Origin: Spirochaetota bacterium
Lineage (GTDB): Bacteria; Spirochaetota; Spirochaetia; Treponematales; Treponemataceae
NCBI GenBank assembly: GCA_023438065.1
Contig: JAEXRH010000016.1
Span: forward strand, 124,001-188,000
Direction of reading: 5' to 3'
Length of the DNA: 64,000 nt
The translations under genes and the position numbers were made by a program. Shown here in pieces: positions 42,650-50,262 of this stretch. Position 1 is the stretch's first letter. Each line of letters begins with the position of its first letter. The notes under the pieces were generated by a model. That model did no database searches and was not told the DNA's origin. It saw only the letters and a program-made list of their open reading frames with translations.

Positions 42650-42787
42650 GCGAACCTCGAGAGTGGAAGGCCCGACCCGAAGGCCGCCGTCATCGGGCAG
42701 AAGGGCGAGAAAAGAAAAAGCCCGCGGGCCGGTCTGTCGGGCTCGCGGGCTTTTCTTTTCAGTCGGAAGGCGGCCTTCGGGGCACGC
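42650..42787 (+). repeat. Structured intergenic repeat, copy B
   Basis: 138 bp aligned with 34171-34310 over its whole length. Outer arms CCGAAGGCCGCC and GGCGGCCTTCGG pair perfectly; the inner stem AAAAGCCCGCG / CGCGGGCTTTT encloses GGCCGGTCTGTCGGGCT. It lies between the convergent pbpC and clpP genes and can act as a terminator for both. Confidence 0.8.
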
Positions 42788-42795
42788 CCGGCTTC

Positions 42796-43440
42796 TTACG
42801 GAAGTTCCTTCCGGTTCGCGACGACCTTCGAAACGAGACCGTAGTCCCTCGCCTCGCCCGCGTTCATCCAGAAATCGCGGTCGGTATCCTTCGCGACCTT
42901 CTCGACGGCAAGCCCGGTCTCGGCGGCGATGAGCTCATTGATCTTCACGCGCATCTTCTCGAGTTCGGCGGCGTGGATCTCGATCTCGGTCGCGACGCCC
43001 TTGATCCCGGAAAGCGGCTGGTGAATGAGGTAGTGGCTGTTCGGGAGCGCGAAGCGGCGCTCGGCGGGAGCCGCGAGGAGGATGATCGAGCCCGCGCTCG
43101 CGACGAGTCCCATGCCGATCGTGTAGACCGGCGCGGTGATGAAGCGGATCATGTCGAAAATCGCGTAGCCCGCGTCGGCGTCTCCGCCGGGGGAATCGAT
43201 GTAGATCTTGATGGGGTCGGTCGCGGAGTCCGCCTCGAGCACGAGGAGCTGGCGGACGATCTTCTCGGCGAGCGGCTTGTTGATCTCGCCCGAAAGGAGA
43301 ATCTGCCTCGTCTTGAGGAATTTCTCGGCGAGCGGGTCCGGGCCCTCGGCCTTTCCTTCCTTCGCCTCGTTCTCCTCTTCTTCGTCCTCGTCGTTTCGGA
43401 ACGCGGGGCGCGAGCGCGGCGCGGTATATGATGAATGCAT
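42796..43440 (-). CDS. clpP: ClpP-family serine protease
   Basis: A 214-residue proteolytic subunit. The triad is complete: Ser115 in GLVASAGSII, His140 in YLIHQPLSG and Asp189 in DTDRDFWM. The core ILLSGEINKPLAEKIVRQL onward is normal. The N-terminus is not: residues 1-40 form a Ser/Pro start plus an acidic run (RNDEDEEEENEAKEGKAEG) in place of the short axial-loop segment of standard ClpP, so docking of ClpX/ClpA may differ. Also ASAGS replaces the common ASMGA/S. No clp ATPase is adjacent. ATG at 43440 has AAGGAG 7 nt upstream; the longer open frame lacks support. Confidence 0.88.
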   Translation of the reverse strand: MHSSYTAPRSRPAFRNDEDEEEENEAKEGKAEGPDPLAEKFLKTRQILLSGEINKPLAEKIVRQLLVLEADSATDPIKIYIDSPGGDADAGYAIFDMIRFITAPVYTIGMGLVASAGSIILLAAPAERRFALPNSHYLIHQPLSGIKGVATEIEIHAAELEKMRVKINELIAAETGLAVEKVAKDTDRDFWMNAGEARDYGLVSKVVANRKELP

Positions 43441-43549
43441 GCGTGTCTCCTTTTCAAGGGGGAAATCCGCCCACGCGTCGCGCCGTAAGCGACTGAGGGG
43501 CTCTCGTTCGGCGGGGCCGCGCGCGGTCCCGCGAATCCTTTTCAATATA

Positions 43550-46500
43550 CTAGAAATCCGCGTAGACGTACAGGGCTTTCGCCGCGATCGTGACCGACGG
43601 GCTGGCGATCGGCTCGCGCGCCCCGTCGGGAAAGACCCGCTCGCCGTCCGAGACGAGGCGCCAGGGTATTCCCGAGGGACTCGCCGGAAGGGCGAGGGTA
43701 ACGGGCAGCGCGGAGACGTTGCCGATCATGAGCGCCGCCATCCAGGAATCGCCCGTTCCGTCGCCCCGAATGGTCCACGCGAGAACCGTCGCGGGATACC
43801 GAAGGTCGCTCGCGACCACGGTCGCCCCGTCGGCACCGCTCTCCCCGAGGAACGAAAGGAGGCGCGCGACCGCCTCGCCCGTCCGCAGCCTGAAAACGGG
43901 GTGCTCCTTACGGAGAGCGACAAGACCGCGCGCGTAGTCGACGAGTTGAGCCCATCGCGCGCAGCGCTCCCAGTCGAGGGCGTTCACGCGATCGCAGAGG
44001 TTGTAGCTGTTGTGCGAGAACGCGCGGAAGGAGCCCGTCACGTTCCCTGAGGGCACGCTAAACGCGTCCGGCGGAAGCGCGTCGGGACTTGAATCGTCCC
44101 CGGGGAAAAGACCGGGGTGGATCTCCTTCGTTCGCATGAACTCCATTCCCGCGTGAAGGACGGGCATCCCCTGGGCGAGGAGGACCAGGGCGATCGAAAG
44201 ACGCTGAAGCCGCGCGTAGTGGGCCTCGTCGCGGCCAGGCTCGACGGCGACGAGCTTGTCGTGGAGGGTCATGTTGTCGTGGATCTCGACGTACGGGATG
44301 GACGAGGCCGTGCGGTCGGTCCAGGGATTCGGGTTCGCCGTTCCAGTGACCGCGGCGTTCCGCACCTGGGGATGGAAGACCGCGCCGACGAGCCCGAACT
44401 TCACCGACTCGCGCCTCGAGCCGTCATGGACGAAGCCCGGCGCGCCGGGGGAAAACGCGGAGCCTTTGACGGCGCACCGGAACGCGTCGTTAAAAAAGCC
44501 GAAGCCCTTGAGCTTTCTCGGGTCCAGCATGCTCGCGGAGACCATCGCGCGTCCGCGTTTTTTTCCCCGGTACATGTCCCATCCCTCGCCGTAGAGGACG
44601 ACGTCCGCCCTGACGGCGCGCAGGCGTTCCTCGACGGCGCGCATCGTCTCGACGTCGTGGAGGCCCATGAGGTCGAAGCGGAATCCCGAAAGGCGATATT
44701 CCGAGAGCCACCAGGCGAGCGAGTCGACGATCCAGGCGCGGCTCATCGGACGCTCGCTCGCGGTGTCGTCGCCCGCGCCCGAACACCGATCGAGGCGGAA
44801 GAAGTAGCCGGGGACCGAAAGCCCGAGGGGATGGCGGCGGGAAGAAGGCACGTGGTTATAGACGACGTCCATGATGACCCCGATCCCCGCGCGCGCGAAG
44901 GCGGCGACGAGGGATTTCAGTTCCCGCACGCGCGCGAGGCCGTCGGCGGGATCCGCGGAATACGAGCCTTCGGGTGCCGAGGCGTTCAAGGGGTCGTACC
45001 CCCAGTTGAAAAGCCCGCCGATCGCCTGCGCGCGATAGGCCTCGTCGAGCGTCCGCGTCTCGTCGACGCTCGAGAAATCGGCGACCGGGAGAAGCTGGAC
45101 GTGGGTCACGCCGAGGGAACGAACGTGGTCGAAGCCGGTCGGCACGCCGTGCAGCGACGTTCCCGCGAGAGCCGCGCCCCCGTACGTGCGCCTCAGGGCC
45201 TCGGGACCGATCCAGGAAGGAGATGCGGTAAGGTCGGCCACGTGAAGCTCGTAGGCGACTATGTCGTTCGGCGAATCGACGAAGGGACTTTGCACGGATG
45301 CCCAGCGCTCGGGATCCGTGCGCGAAAAGTCCGCGACCATCGAGCGGACGCCGTTCACGCCGCAGGCGCGCGCGCGCGGGTCGGCCACGATCCGCGTCAT
45401 GCCGTGAACGCGAACGGAGTACGCGTAGTACGCGCCGTGGAGGTCTTCGGGGACGACCGCCTCCCAGATGCCGCCCGTCTCCGCGCCGTCGGCGAGCCGC
45501 CGCATCGGAACGACGGTTCGCGGTTCCGCGAGCTCGGGAGAGCCCGACGAATAGATCACGACGGAGACCTCGCGCGCGGTCGGCGCCCAAAGGCGAAAAA
45601 CGGTATGGTCGGGGCCCCACAGCGCGCCGAGCGGGAGGCTTCCGACCGAGGCGCGGAAGAAACGGTCCGAGTCGAAATACCAGGAAAGGGCCGCGGTAAA
45701 GCGGTCCTCGCCCGCGAGGGAGCCGAACGCCGCTTCGCCCGCGAGGGTCTCGAGATAGCGGGGCACGTGGACGGCGCCGCACCAGGGAGGCGCGAGATCC
45801 CGCTCGGGAAAGGGCGCGCGATCGAGAAGCGAGAAGATATCGCGAAGCTCGAAAACCTCGGCTTTCCCCCGAACGGCCTCATCGCCCGCGGACGTGAGGG
45901 GCGTACGGGAATCGAGCGAAAGACGGTCCGCCCGGCCCGCGCGCGAGGAAGCGACGACGGACGCGAAAGTCGCGGTCGCGACAAGGTCGGGAACGGCGCC
46001 GTCGAACGAGGGATCGCCGTCCGCGCCCGCGGTGACGGCGATCGACCGGGGAAGAAAGGTCGCGAAGGGCGAACCGAGGAGGAGGATCGCGCAGTTACGG
46101 AGAAGGGCGTCGCGGAGCGGGCTATCGAAGCCTTCCGTGCCCAGGCAGAAAGCGAAAAGGAGCGTCATCCGGAAGTCGACGGGACCGTTGTCGCGCGAGG
46201 ACTCGGGGCCATAGAACCCTTCCTCGGAGAGCTTGGGGTGGAAGAGGGGATCGTCGGGAGAGAGACTCGCGACGCCGAAGGGAGTCGCGATTTCGCGGGC
46301 GATCGAGGCGAGTATGTCCCGCGAGGCGCCCTTCATCGGGCCGACGAGAAGGCCCGGCACGGCAACGGCGAAAAGCTGATTCGGCCGCACGCTGAAATCC
46401 GCAAGGTCCGTTCCGCGCGCGCCAGACGGAAGGCGATCGGCGAGCGCGCGGGCGTTCGCGTCCCAGAAGAAACGGAGAAAGGATTCCCGCGCGAGAGCGG

Positions 46501-47776
46501 CCGCCTCGGCATACCGCGTCTCGCGCTCGGCGTCCCCCCAGACCCGGGCCATGAGGGACCCGAGCGTTAGGGCGTACTGCCACAGGGCCTCGACCGCGAC
46601 CGCGCGGTCGTCGCCAAAGGTCTTTTTGCCGTCCGAACGCGTATCGCGGGCCCCGTGAAGGAGCAAGCCCGTATCGTCGCAGCCGCGCGCGAGCGCGGCG
46701 TCGAGCGAGCCGAACACCGTCTCCCGCGTCGAGTCGAAGGTAACGCGGTCGCCCGCGGCCTCGAGATAGGACCAGCACGCGATCGCGAAAAGCGGCGCCG
46801 CGTCCGCGCCGATGCGCTCGACCCCGCCGGGAGCCGAGCCCGTCCCGTGCCGGTCCGTCCCCGGCGCGAGTCTCGCGGCGAGCGAGTCGAGGGCCTCGCG
46901 CGCCCGGTCGTATAGGCCCTGGGGGAGGAGAAAGCCCACGAGAAGGGAAGCGAGATCGCGAAAGGAAAAACCCGAAAACGGGTCGCTCCCGGACGACGGC
47001 GGGAGAAAGGTCCACGCGGTGACGAGCGAAAGTTCGCACGCGGCGTCGACAACGGGATCGCCCGTCCTGACCGCGCGACGCGCGAGAAAATCCCCGATTC
47101 CTTTCCGGTGCGCCCCGATCGCGTCCCCGACTACGAGTCCTTGAGCCAGTGAGGCGACTCGATCGGGATGCGCGCGTTCCTGCCCGCCGGTTCCCGCGAA
47201 TGCGCAATACAGGGAAAAGGGCATCCCCGACGGGCGGTTCTCGCCCCCCCGCCCTTCTTCCGCGCAGGGCCGGCAGATCACCGAGAAAGGACCGGCTTCC
47301 TCGAGGGTAAAGGGACAAGCGGACGCGATCGCGACGCCCCGGTCGTCGAGATAGAGCGTCTGCCCGGGAGCCTCGACGCGAGACCATTTCAGGGGCGGGA
47401 CATATCGGGAAAAGGAAAGGCCGATGGCCGTGTTCGACTCGCCGCCCTCAAGCGATACCCAGAGCGCGCGTTCGCGATGAATGGCCGCGATCGAGAGCTC
47501 GAGCGGCGGGACGTCAGGAGGATTCGGGGAAAAGACAAGCCGCGCGCCGTCAGGAGCGCAGTCAAGATAGTCGGCGGTTACGGCATGAAGATACTCGCCC
47601 GAGGAGGCCGCCGCGAAAAATCCGTCGAGAAGACAGGTGTCGTCGAGATAGAAACCGGCCTCGTCGAATGGGGTGGCCTTCGGGGAGTCTTTCCCGAGCG
47701 AAAGAATGAGCCGTCCGTTTTCCCGGTTTGACCAGGCAAAGCTCCTTCCCTCCCCGGTACGCATTCGTATCTTCAT
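43550..47776 (-). CDS. Debranching-enzyme-like / type I pullulanase fusion
   Basis: A 1408-residue chain. The first part (about 1-640) resembles an amylo-alpha-1,6-glucosidase: a beta-rich GDE-type N-terminal domain (GFYLDDTCLLDGFFAA) and an alpha-helical toroid (AVAVEALWQYALTLGSLMARVWGD). The second part (about 690-1408) is a GH13 pullulanase: CBM48 segment TVFRLWAPTAREVSVVIY, FNWGYDPLNASAPEGSY, VYNHVPSS, nucleophile Asp1035 in GFRFDLMGLHD, acid Glu1064 in YGEGWD and YVEIHDNMTLHD. The pullulanase half looks active and cuts alpha-1,6 bonds in glycogen-like glucans. In the first half the usual catalytic stretch (WTWMDA type) reads LLLHGARDTRS and may be inactive. No signal peptide, so cytoplasmic. 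Leaderless-type start. Confidence 0.87.
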   Translation of the reverse strand: MKIRMRTGEGRSFAWSNRENGRLILSLGKDSPKATPFDEAGFYLDDTCLLDGFFAAASSGEYLHAVTADYLDCAPDGARLVFSPNPPDVPPLELSIAAIHRERALWVSLEGGESNTAIGLSFSRYVPPLKWSRVEAPGQTLYLDDRGVAIASACPFTLEEAGPFSVICRPCAEEGRGGENRPSGMPFSLYCAFAGTGGQERAHPDRVASLAQGLVVGDAIGAHRKGIGDFLARRAVRTGDPVVDAACELSLVTAWTFLPPSSGSDPFSGFSFRDLASLLVGFLLPQGLYDRAREALDSLAARLAPGTDRHGTGSAPGGVERIGADAAPLFAIACWSYLEAAGDRVTFDSTRETVFGSLDAALARGCDDTGLLLHGARDTRSDGKKTFGDDRAVAVEALWQYALTLGSLMARVWGDAERETRYAEAAALARESFLRFFWDANARALADRLPSGARGTDLADFSVRPNQLFAVAVPGLLVGPMKGASRDILASIAREIATPFGVASLSPDDPLFHPKLSEEGFYGPESSRDNGPVDFRMTLLFAFCLGTEGFDSPLRDALLRNCAILLLGSPFATFLPRSIAVTAGADGDPSFDGAVPDLVATATFASVVASSRAGRADRLSLDSRTPLTSAGDEAVRGKAEVFELRDIFSLLDRAPFPERDLAPPWCGAVHVPRYLETLAGEAAFGSLAGEDRFTAALSWYFDSDRFFRASVGSLPLGALWGPDHTVFRLWAPTAREVSVVIYSSGSPELAEPRTVVPMRRLADGAETGGIWEAVVPEDLHGAYYAYSVRVHGMTRIVADPRARACGVNGVRSMVADFSRTDPERWASVQSPFVDSPNDIVAYELHVADLTASPSWIGPEALRRTYGGAALAGTSLHGVPTGFDHVRSLGVTHVQLLPVADFSSVDETRTLDEAYRAQAIGGLFNWGYDPLNASAPEGSYSADPADGLARVRELKSLVAAFARAGIGVIMDVVYNHVPSSRRHPLGLSVPGYFFRLDRCSGAGDDTASERPMSRAWIVDSLAWWLSEYRLSGFRFDLMGLHDVETMRAVEERLRAVRADVVLYGEGWDMYRGKKRGRAMVSASMLDPRKLKGFGFFNDAFRCAVKGSAFSPGAPGFVHDGSRRESVKFGLVGAVFHPQVRNAAVTGTANPNPWTDRTASSIPYVEIHDNMTLHDKLVAVEPGRDEAHYARLQRLSIALVLLAQGMPVLHAGMEFMRTKEIHPGLFPGDDSSPDALPPDAFSVPSGNVTGSFRAFSHNSYNLCDRVNALDWERCARWAQLVDYARGLVALRKEHPVFRLRTGEAVARLLSFLGESGADGATVVASDLRYPATVLAWTIRGDGTGDSWMAALMIGNVSALPVTLALPASPSGIPWRLVSDGERVFPDGAREPIASPSVTIAAKALYVYADF

Positions 47777-47784
47777 GGATTATA

Positions 47785-47793
47785 AGGATAGCA
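47785..47793 (-). promoter_or_regulatory. Extended -10 promoter of the debranching fusion (leaderless)
   Basis: TGCTATCCT on the minus strand, last base 8 nt before the ATG at 47776. Same box as at nikR. No Shine-Dalgarno. Confidence 0.5.
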
Positions 47794-47948
47794 GGTTCCC
47801 GTCGATAATTCAGAGAAGCGCACAAAACGGCATTGTCCTTAAAAAAAAGAATACTTTCTCCAATCCATCAAAAGAGGCGATCTTTTTCCTGTTTTCCGGG
47901 AATAACACCCGAAAACGAGAATTTAAACGGCAAAAAAAAGCAATCGTC

Positions 47949-47977
47949 TTGACGCTAATCGAATAACGACGCATAAT
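47949..47977 (+). promoter_or_regulatory. Promoter of the flavodoxin gene
   Basis: TTGACG (47949-47954), 17 bp, CATAAT (47972-47977), in an AT-rich gap. Leader of about 85 nt with GGGAGGA before the ATG. The rest of the 47777-48069 gap holds no gene that I can see. Confidence 0.6.
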
Positions 47978-48069
47978 TTACACAATATTAACGAAAAATC
48001 TCGACACACGTTCTGATGCGAGATGCGTCCCGTGTGAAAGAAAAAAACGATCCGGGAGGATCGAAAAAA

Positions 48070-48594
48070 ATGAAAGTTGCCATTATATCGTATTCCCTCA
48101 CCGGGAATAACGAAAGCCTTGCCGCAAGCCTCGCTTCGCATTATCAGGCTCAACACATCCGCATCAGCGAGGTTACCCCCCGAACGACCAGAACGACGAT
48201 TCTGGACACGCTCTTCAATCGCTATCCGCCCATTCAATTCCATTTTACCGAGGTTGCGGCCTACGATTTCATCATCTTCGTCGGACCTATCTGGTGCGGG
48301 AAGATCGCCTCCCCGCTGCGCTCCTGCTTCCGCCAAATCGCGCCCCAGATCCGGGACTACTCGTTTGTCTCGATCAGCGGAGGGGCGATCGGTGGCAATC
48401 GGAAAATCGAGGAAGAGCTCGTGAAACGCCTCAAGAAAGCTCCCCGTTCAGTCATGGACCTGTACATACGCGACCTCCTCCCTGCCGAACGCGGCCATGA
48501 TCCCGCGAAGACCGGGTCCTATCGTCTGGGCAAGGAAGATACCCGCAAGCTTTCCGACGCGGTTATCGCGGAATTCGACAAGCGCCTCGCCTGA
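48070..48594 (+). CDS. Flavodoxin-family protein
   Basis: A 174-residue protein beginning MKVAIISYSLTGNNESLAAS, the classic flavodoxin start with the FMN-phosphate loop SLTGNNE (about 9-15). A central IIFVGPIWCGKIASPLRSC (about 70-88) matches the FMN-sandwiching loop of the flavodoxin-like NAD(P)H oxidoreductase group, with Trp/Cys near the flavin, and FVSISGGAIGGN supplies the second loop. Probably a soluble electron carrier or flavin reductase. ATG at 48070 is chosen because GGGAGGA lies about 10 nt upstream. Monocistronic, tail-to-tail with mazG. Confidence 0.85.
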   Translation: MKVAIISYSLTGNNESLAASLASHYQAQHIRISEVTPRTTRTTILDTLFNRYPPIQFHFTEVAAYDFIIFVGPIWCGKIASPLRSCFRQIAPQIRDYSFVSISGGAIGGNRKIEEELVKRLKKAPRSVMDLYIRDLLPAERGHDPAKTGSYRLGKEDTRKLSDAVIAEFDKRLA

Positions 48595-48639
48595 CCACGT
48601 GCAGTCCATGCGCGATCGCGCGAGCGGTCGCGTCGGGCT

Positions 48640-49599
48640 TCACGGTCGTTCACCCCGCTTCGCCTCGTCCCAAAACGAATCCATATCGGCAAGATGAGCC
48701 TTGTCCATGGGAATTCCCGCGGACTTCATCGAGCGCTCGACGTGCTTAAATCTCCTCGTGAACTTCGCGTTCGTGCGCGCGAGGGCGACCCCCGGATCGA
48801 TCTTGAGATGGCGCGAAAGGTTGACGATCGCGAAGAGAAGGTCGCCGAGCTCGTCCTCGGCGTGCGCGCGATCGCCCGAAGCCACGGCAGCGCGCAGCTC
48901 GGCGAGCTCCTCGTCGACCTTCGGCCACACGTCGTCGAGGGACGCCCAGTCGAAACCGGCCTTCGCGGCCTTTTTCTGGAGCTTGTTCGCGCGCTCCAGG
49001 GCGGGCATGCCGCGCGAAACCTCGTCCAGTATCGACTCCGCGGCGCGGCCCTCGACCCCGCGCTTGATCAGGTCCCACTGCGCGAGCACCTTCTCGGGAG
49101 TGTCGGTCTTTCCGGCGCTCTCGGGCCCGGCGAAGCCTTCGGTGGATCCGAACACGTGGGGGTGCCGGCGGACGAGCTTGTCCGAGATGTCGTCGAGGGA
49201 ATCCGCGACCGCGAAGTCCCCCGATTGTTCGTACATGTACGCGATCATCGTCGCGTTGAGGAAGACGTCCCCGAGTTCCTCCCTGACGTGACCGACGAGG
49301 GACGGATCGCCCGCCGCGCGCGAGTCGGGAGAGACGTCGAGCGATCCCAGCGGCCGTTCGCCGTGGACGGCATCGCCCGAGGTCGGTACCGACGCGATAC
49401 CCGCATGGGCCTCGGTGATCGCCTCGACGGTTTCGTACGCCTCCTCGATGAGGGTTTCCCGGAGGGTGACCGGCGTCTGCTCGATATCCCACGGGCAGCC
49501 TCCCGGCCCGCGGAGCCGCTTGATCGTTTCATACAGGCGCGCGAAGGCCTCCATCGCCCGGTTGGCGTCAACGCCCCGGCCAGTGTCTCTTGAATCCAT
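48640..49599 (-). CDS. mazG: Nucleoside triphosphate pyrophosphohydrolase MazG
   Basis: About 319 residues with the two tandem MazG domains of full-length enzymes, which hydrolyse (d)NTPs to NMP and pyrophosphate. The first (about 15-165) starts RLRGPGGCPWDIEQTP and has EEAYETVEAI, HVREELGDVFLNA and KLVRRHPHVF. It contains an insert of about 35 residues (AGIASVPTSGDAVHGERP region). The second (about 195-300) has KAGFDWASLDDVWPKVDEELAEL and EDELGDLLFAIVNLSRHL. ATG at 49599 with GGAGGG upstream; the longer open frame overlaps pth. It follows pth by 14 bp on the same strand. Confidence 0.94.
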   Translation of the reverse strand: MDSRDTGRGVDANRAMEAFARLYETIKRLRGPGGCPWDIEQTPVTLRETLIEEAYETVEAITEAHAGIASVPTSGDAVHGERPLGSLDVSPDSRAAGDPSLVGHVREELGDVFLNATMIAYMYEQSGDFAVADSLDDISDKLVRRHPHVFGSTEGFAGPESAGKTDTPEKVLAQWDLIKRGVEGRAAESILDEVSRGMPALERANKLQKKAAKAGFDWASLDDVWPKVDEELAELRAAVASGDRAHAEDELGDLLFAIVNLSRHLKIDPGVALARTNAKFTRRFKHVERSMKSAGIPMDKAHLADMDSFWDEAKRGERP

Positions 49600-49613
49600 C
49601 GTCGAACCCTCCC

Positions 49614-50207
49614 TTACGCCTCTACGATCTTTTTCTTGCCCCATTCCTTGAGCAACGGCTCGGGACCGCCCGAGAGAACGAGCTCGAGAAGCCGTGATGC
49701 CTCGGGCCATACGAGGCTGAGCGCGATGCGCTCGTCGGAAGAAAAGTCCGAAAGCACGAAGGCCGCGACGTCCGGATGGGCGGGCCGCCCGATACCGAAG
49801 CGGAGCCGCCAGAAATCCGGCGTCCCGAGCGAGGCCTTGGTCGAGCGGAGTCCGTTGTGGCCTCCGAGACCGCCGGACCATTTGAGGCTCACCGTCCCGA
49901 GCGGGAGTTCGAGCTCGTCGTGCACGACGAGGACATTCTCCGGCTTCAGCTTGAAGAAGGCGCACGCCTCGGCGACGCATTCCCCGGAGAGGTTCATGAA
50001 GGTTTCCGGCTTGACGAAATGGACAAGGGTCCGCCCTCCCGCGCCCGGGGTCTCGAACTGCCGGGAGGCGTACTGTCCCTTGAATTTCCGCTGCCATGAG
50101 AGGCTTCCCGCGAAGGGGAGCGATTCCGCGAACTGCCAGGCGACGTTATGGCGGTTCCCGGCGTACTGCTTGCCGTGATTTCCGAGAAAGGCGACCAAAG
50201 ATATCAT
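49614..50207 (-). CDS. pth: Peptidyl-tRNA hydrolase
   Basis: A 197-residue enzyme that recycles peptidyl-tRNA. It starts MISLVAFLGNHGKQYAGNRHN with catalytic His20, and shows FVKPETFMNLSGE, VVHDELELPLG (the DxLD-like region), GGLGGHNGLRST and FWRLRFGIGRP, all conserved. Length is normal. The GNHGKQY segment has His where most have Pro (GNPG). TATAAT lies 8 nt before the ATG and there is no Shine-Dalgarno. Co-transcribed with mazG. Confidence 0.96.
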   Translation of the reverse strand: MISLVAFLGNHGKQYAGNRHNVAWQFAESLPFAGSLSWQRKFKGQYASRQFETPGAGGRTLVHFVKPETFMNLSGECVAEACAFFKLKPENVLVVHDELELPLGTVSLKWSGGLGGHNGLRSTKASLGTPDFWRLRFGIGRPAHPDVAAFVLSDFSSDERIALSLVWPEASRLLELVLSGGPEPLLKEWGKKKIVEA

Positions 50208-50215
50208 GATCGGGG

Positions 50216-50248
50216 ATTATATAATAAGGTCGCGAAATAGTGTATACT
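50216..50248. promoter_or_regulatory. Divergent promoters of pth and the pyrophosphatase gene
   Basis: Minus strand: TATAAT (50216-50221), 8 nt before the pth ATG. Plus strand: TATACT (50243-50248), leader about 8 nt to the ATG at 50263. Neither gene has a Shine-Dalgarno. Confidence 0.5.
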
Positions 50249-50262
50249 TTTAAAGAAACCTT

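Noticed and set aside
34171..42787. A transposon or integrated island carrying alpha-2-macroglobulin and pbpC between direct repeats.
   Set aside because: No transposase or integrase gene, no target-site duplication that I can see, and base composition is like the neighbours. The repeats are better read as structured terminators or RNA elements.
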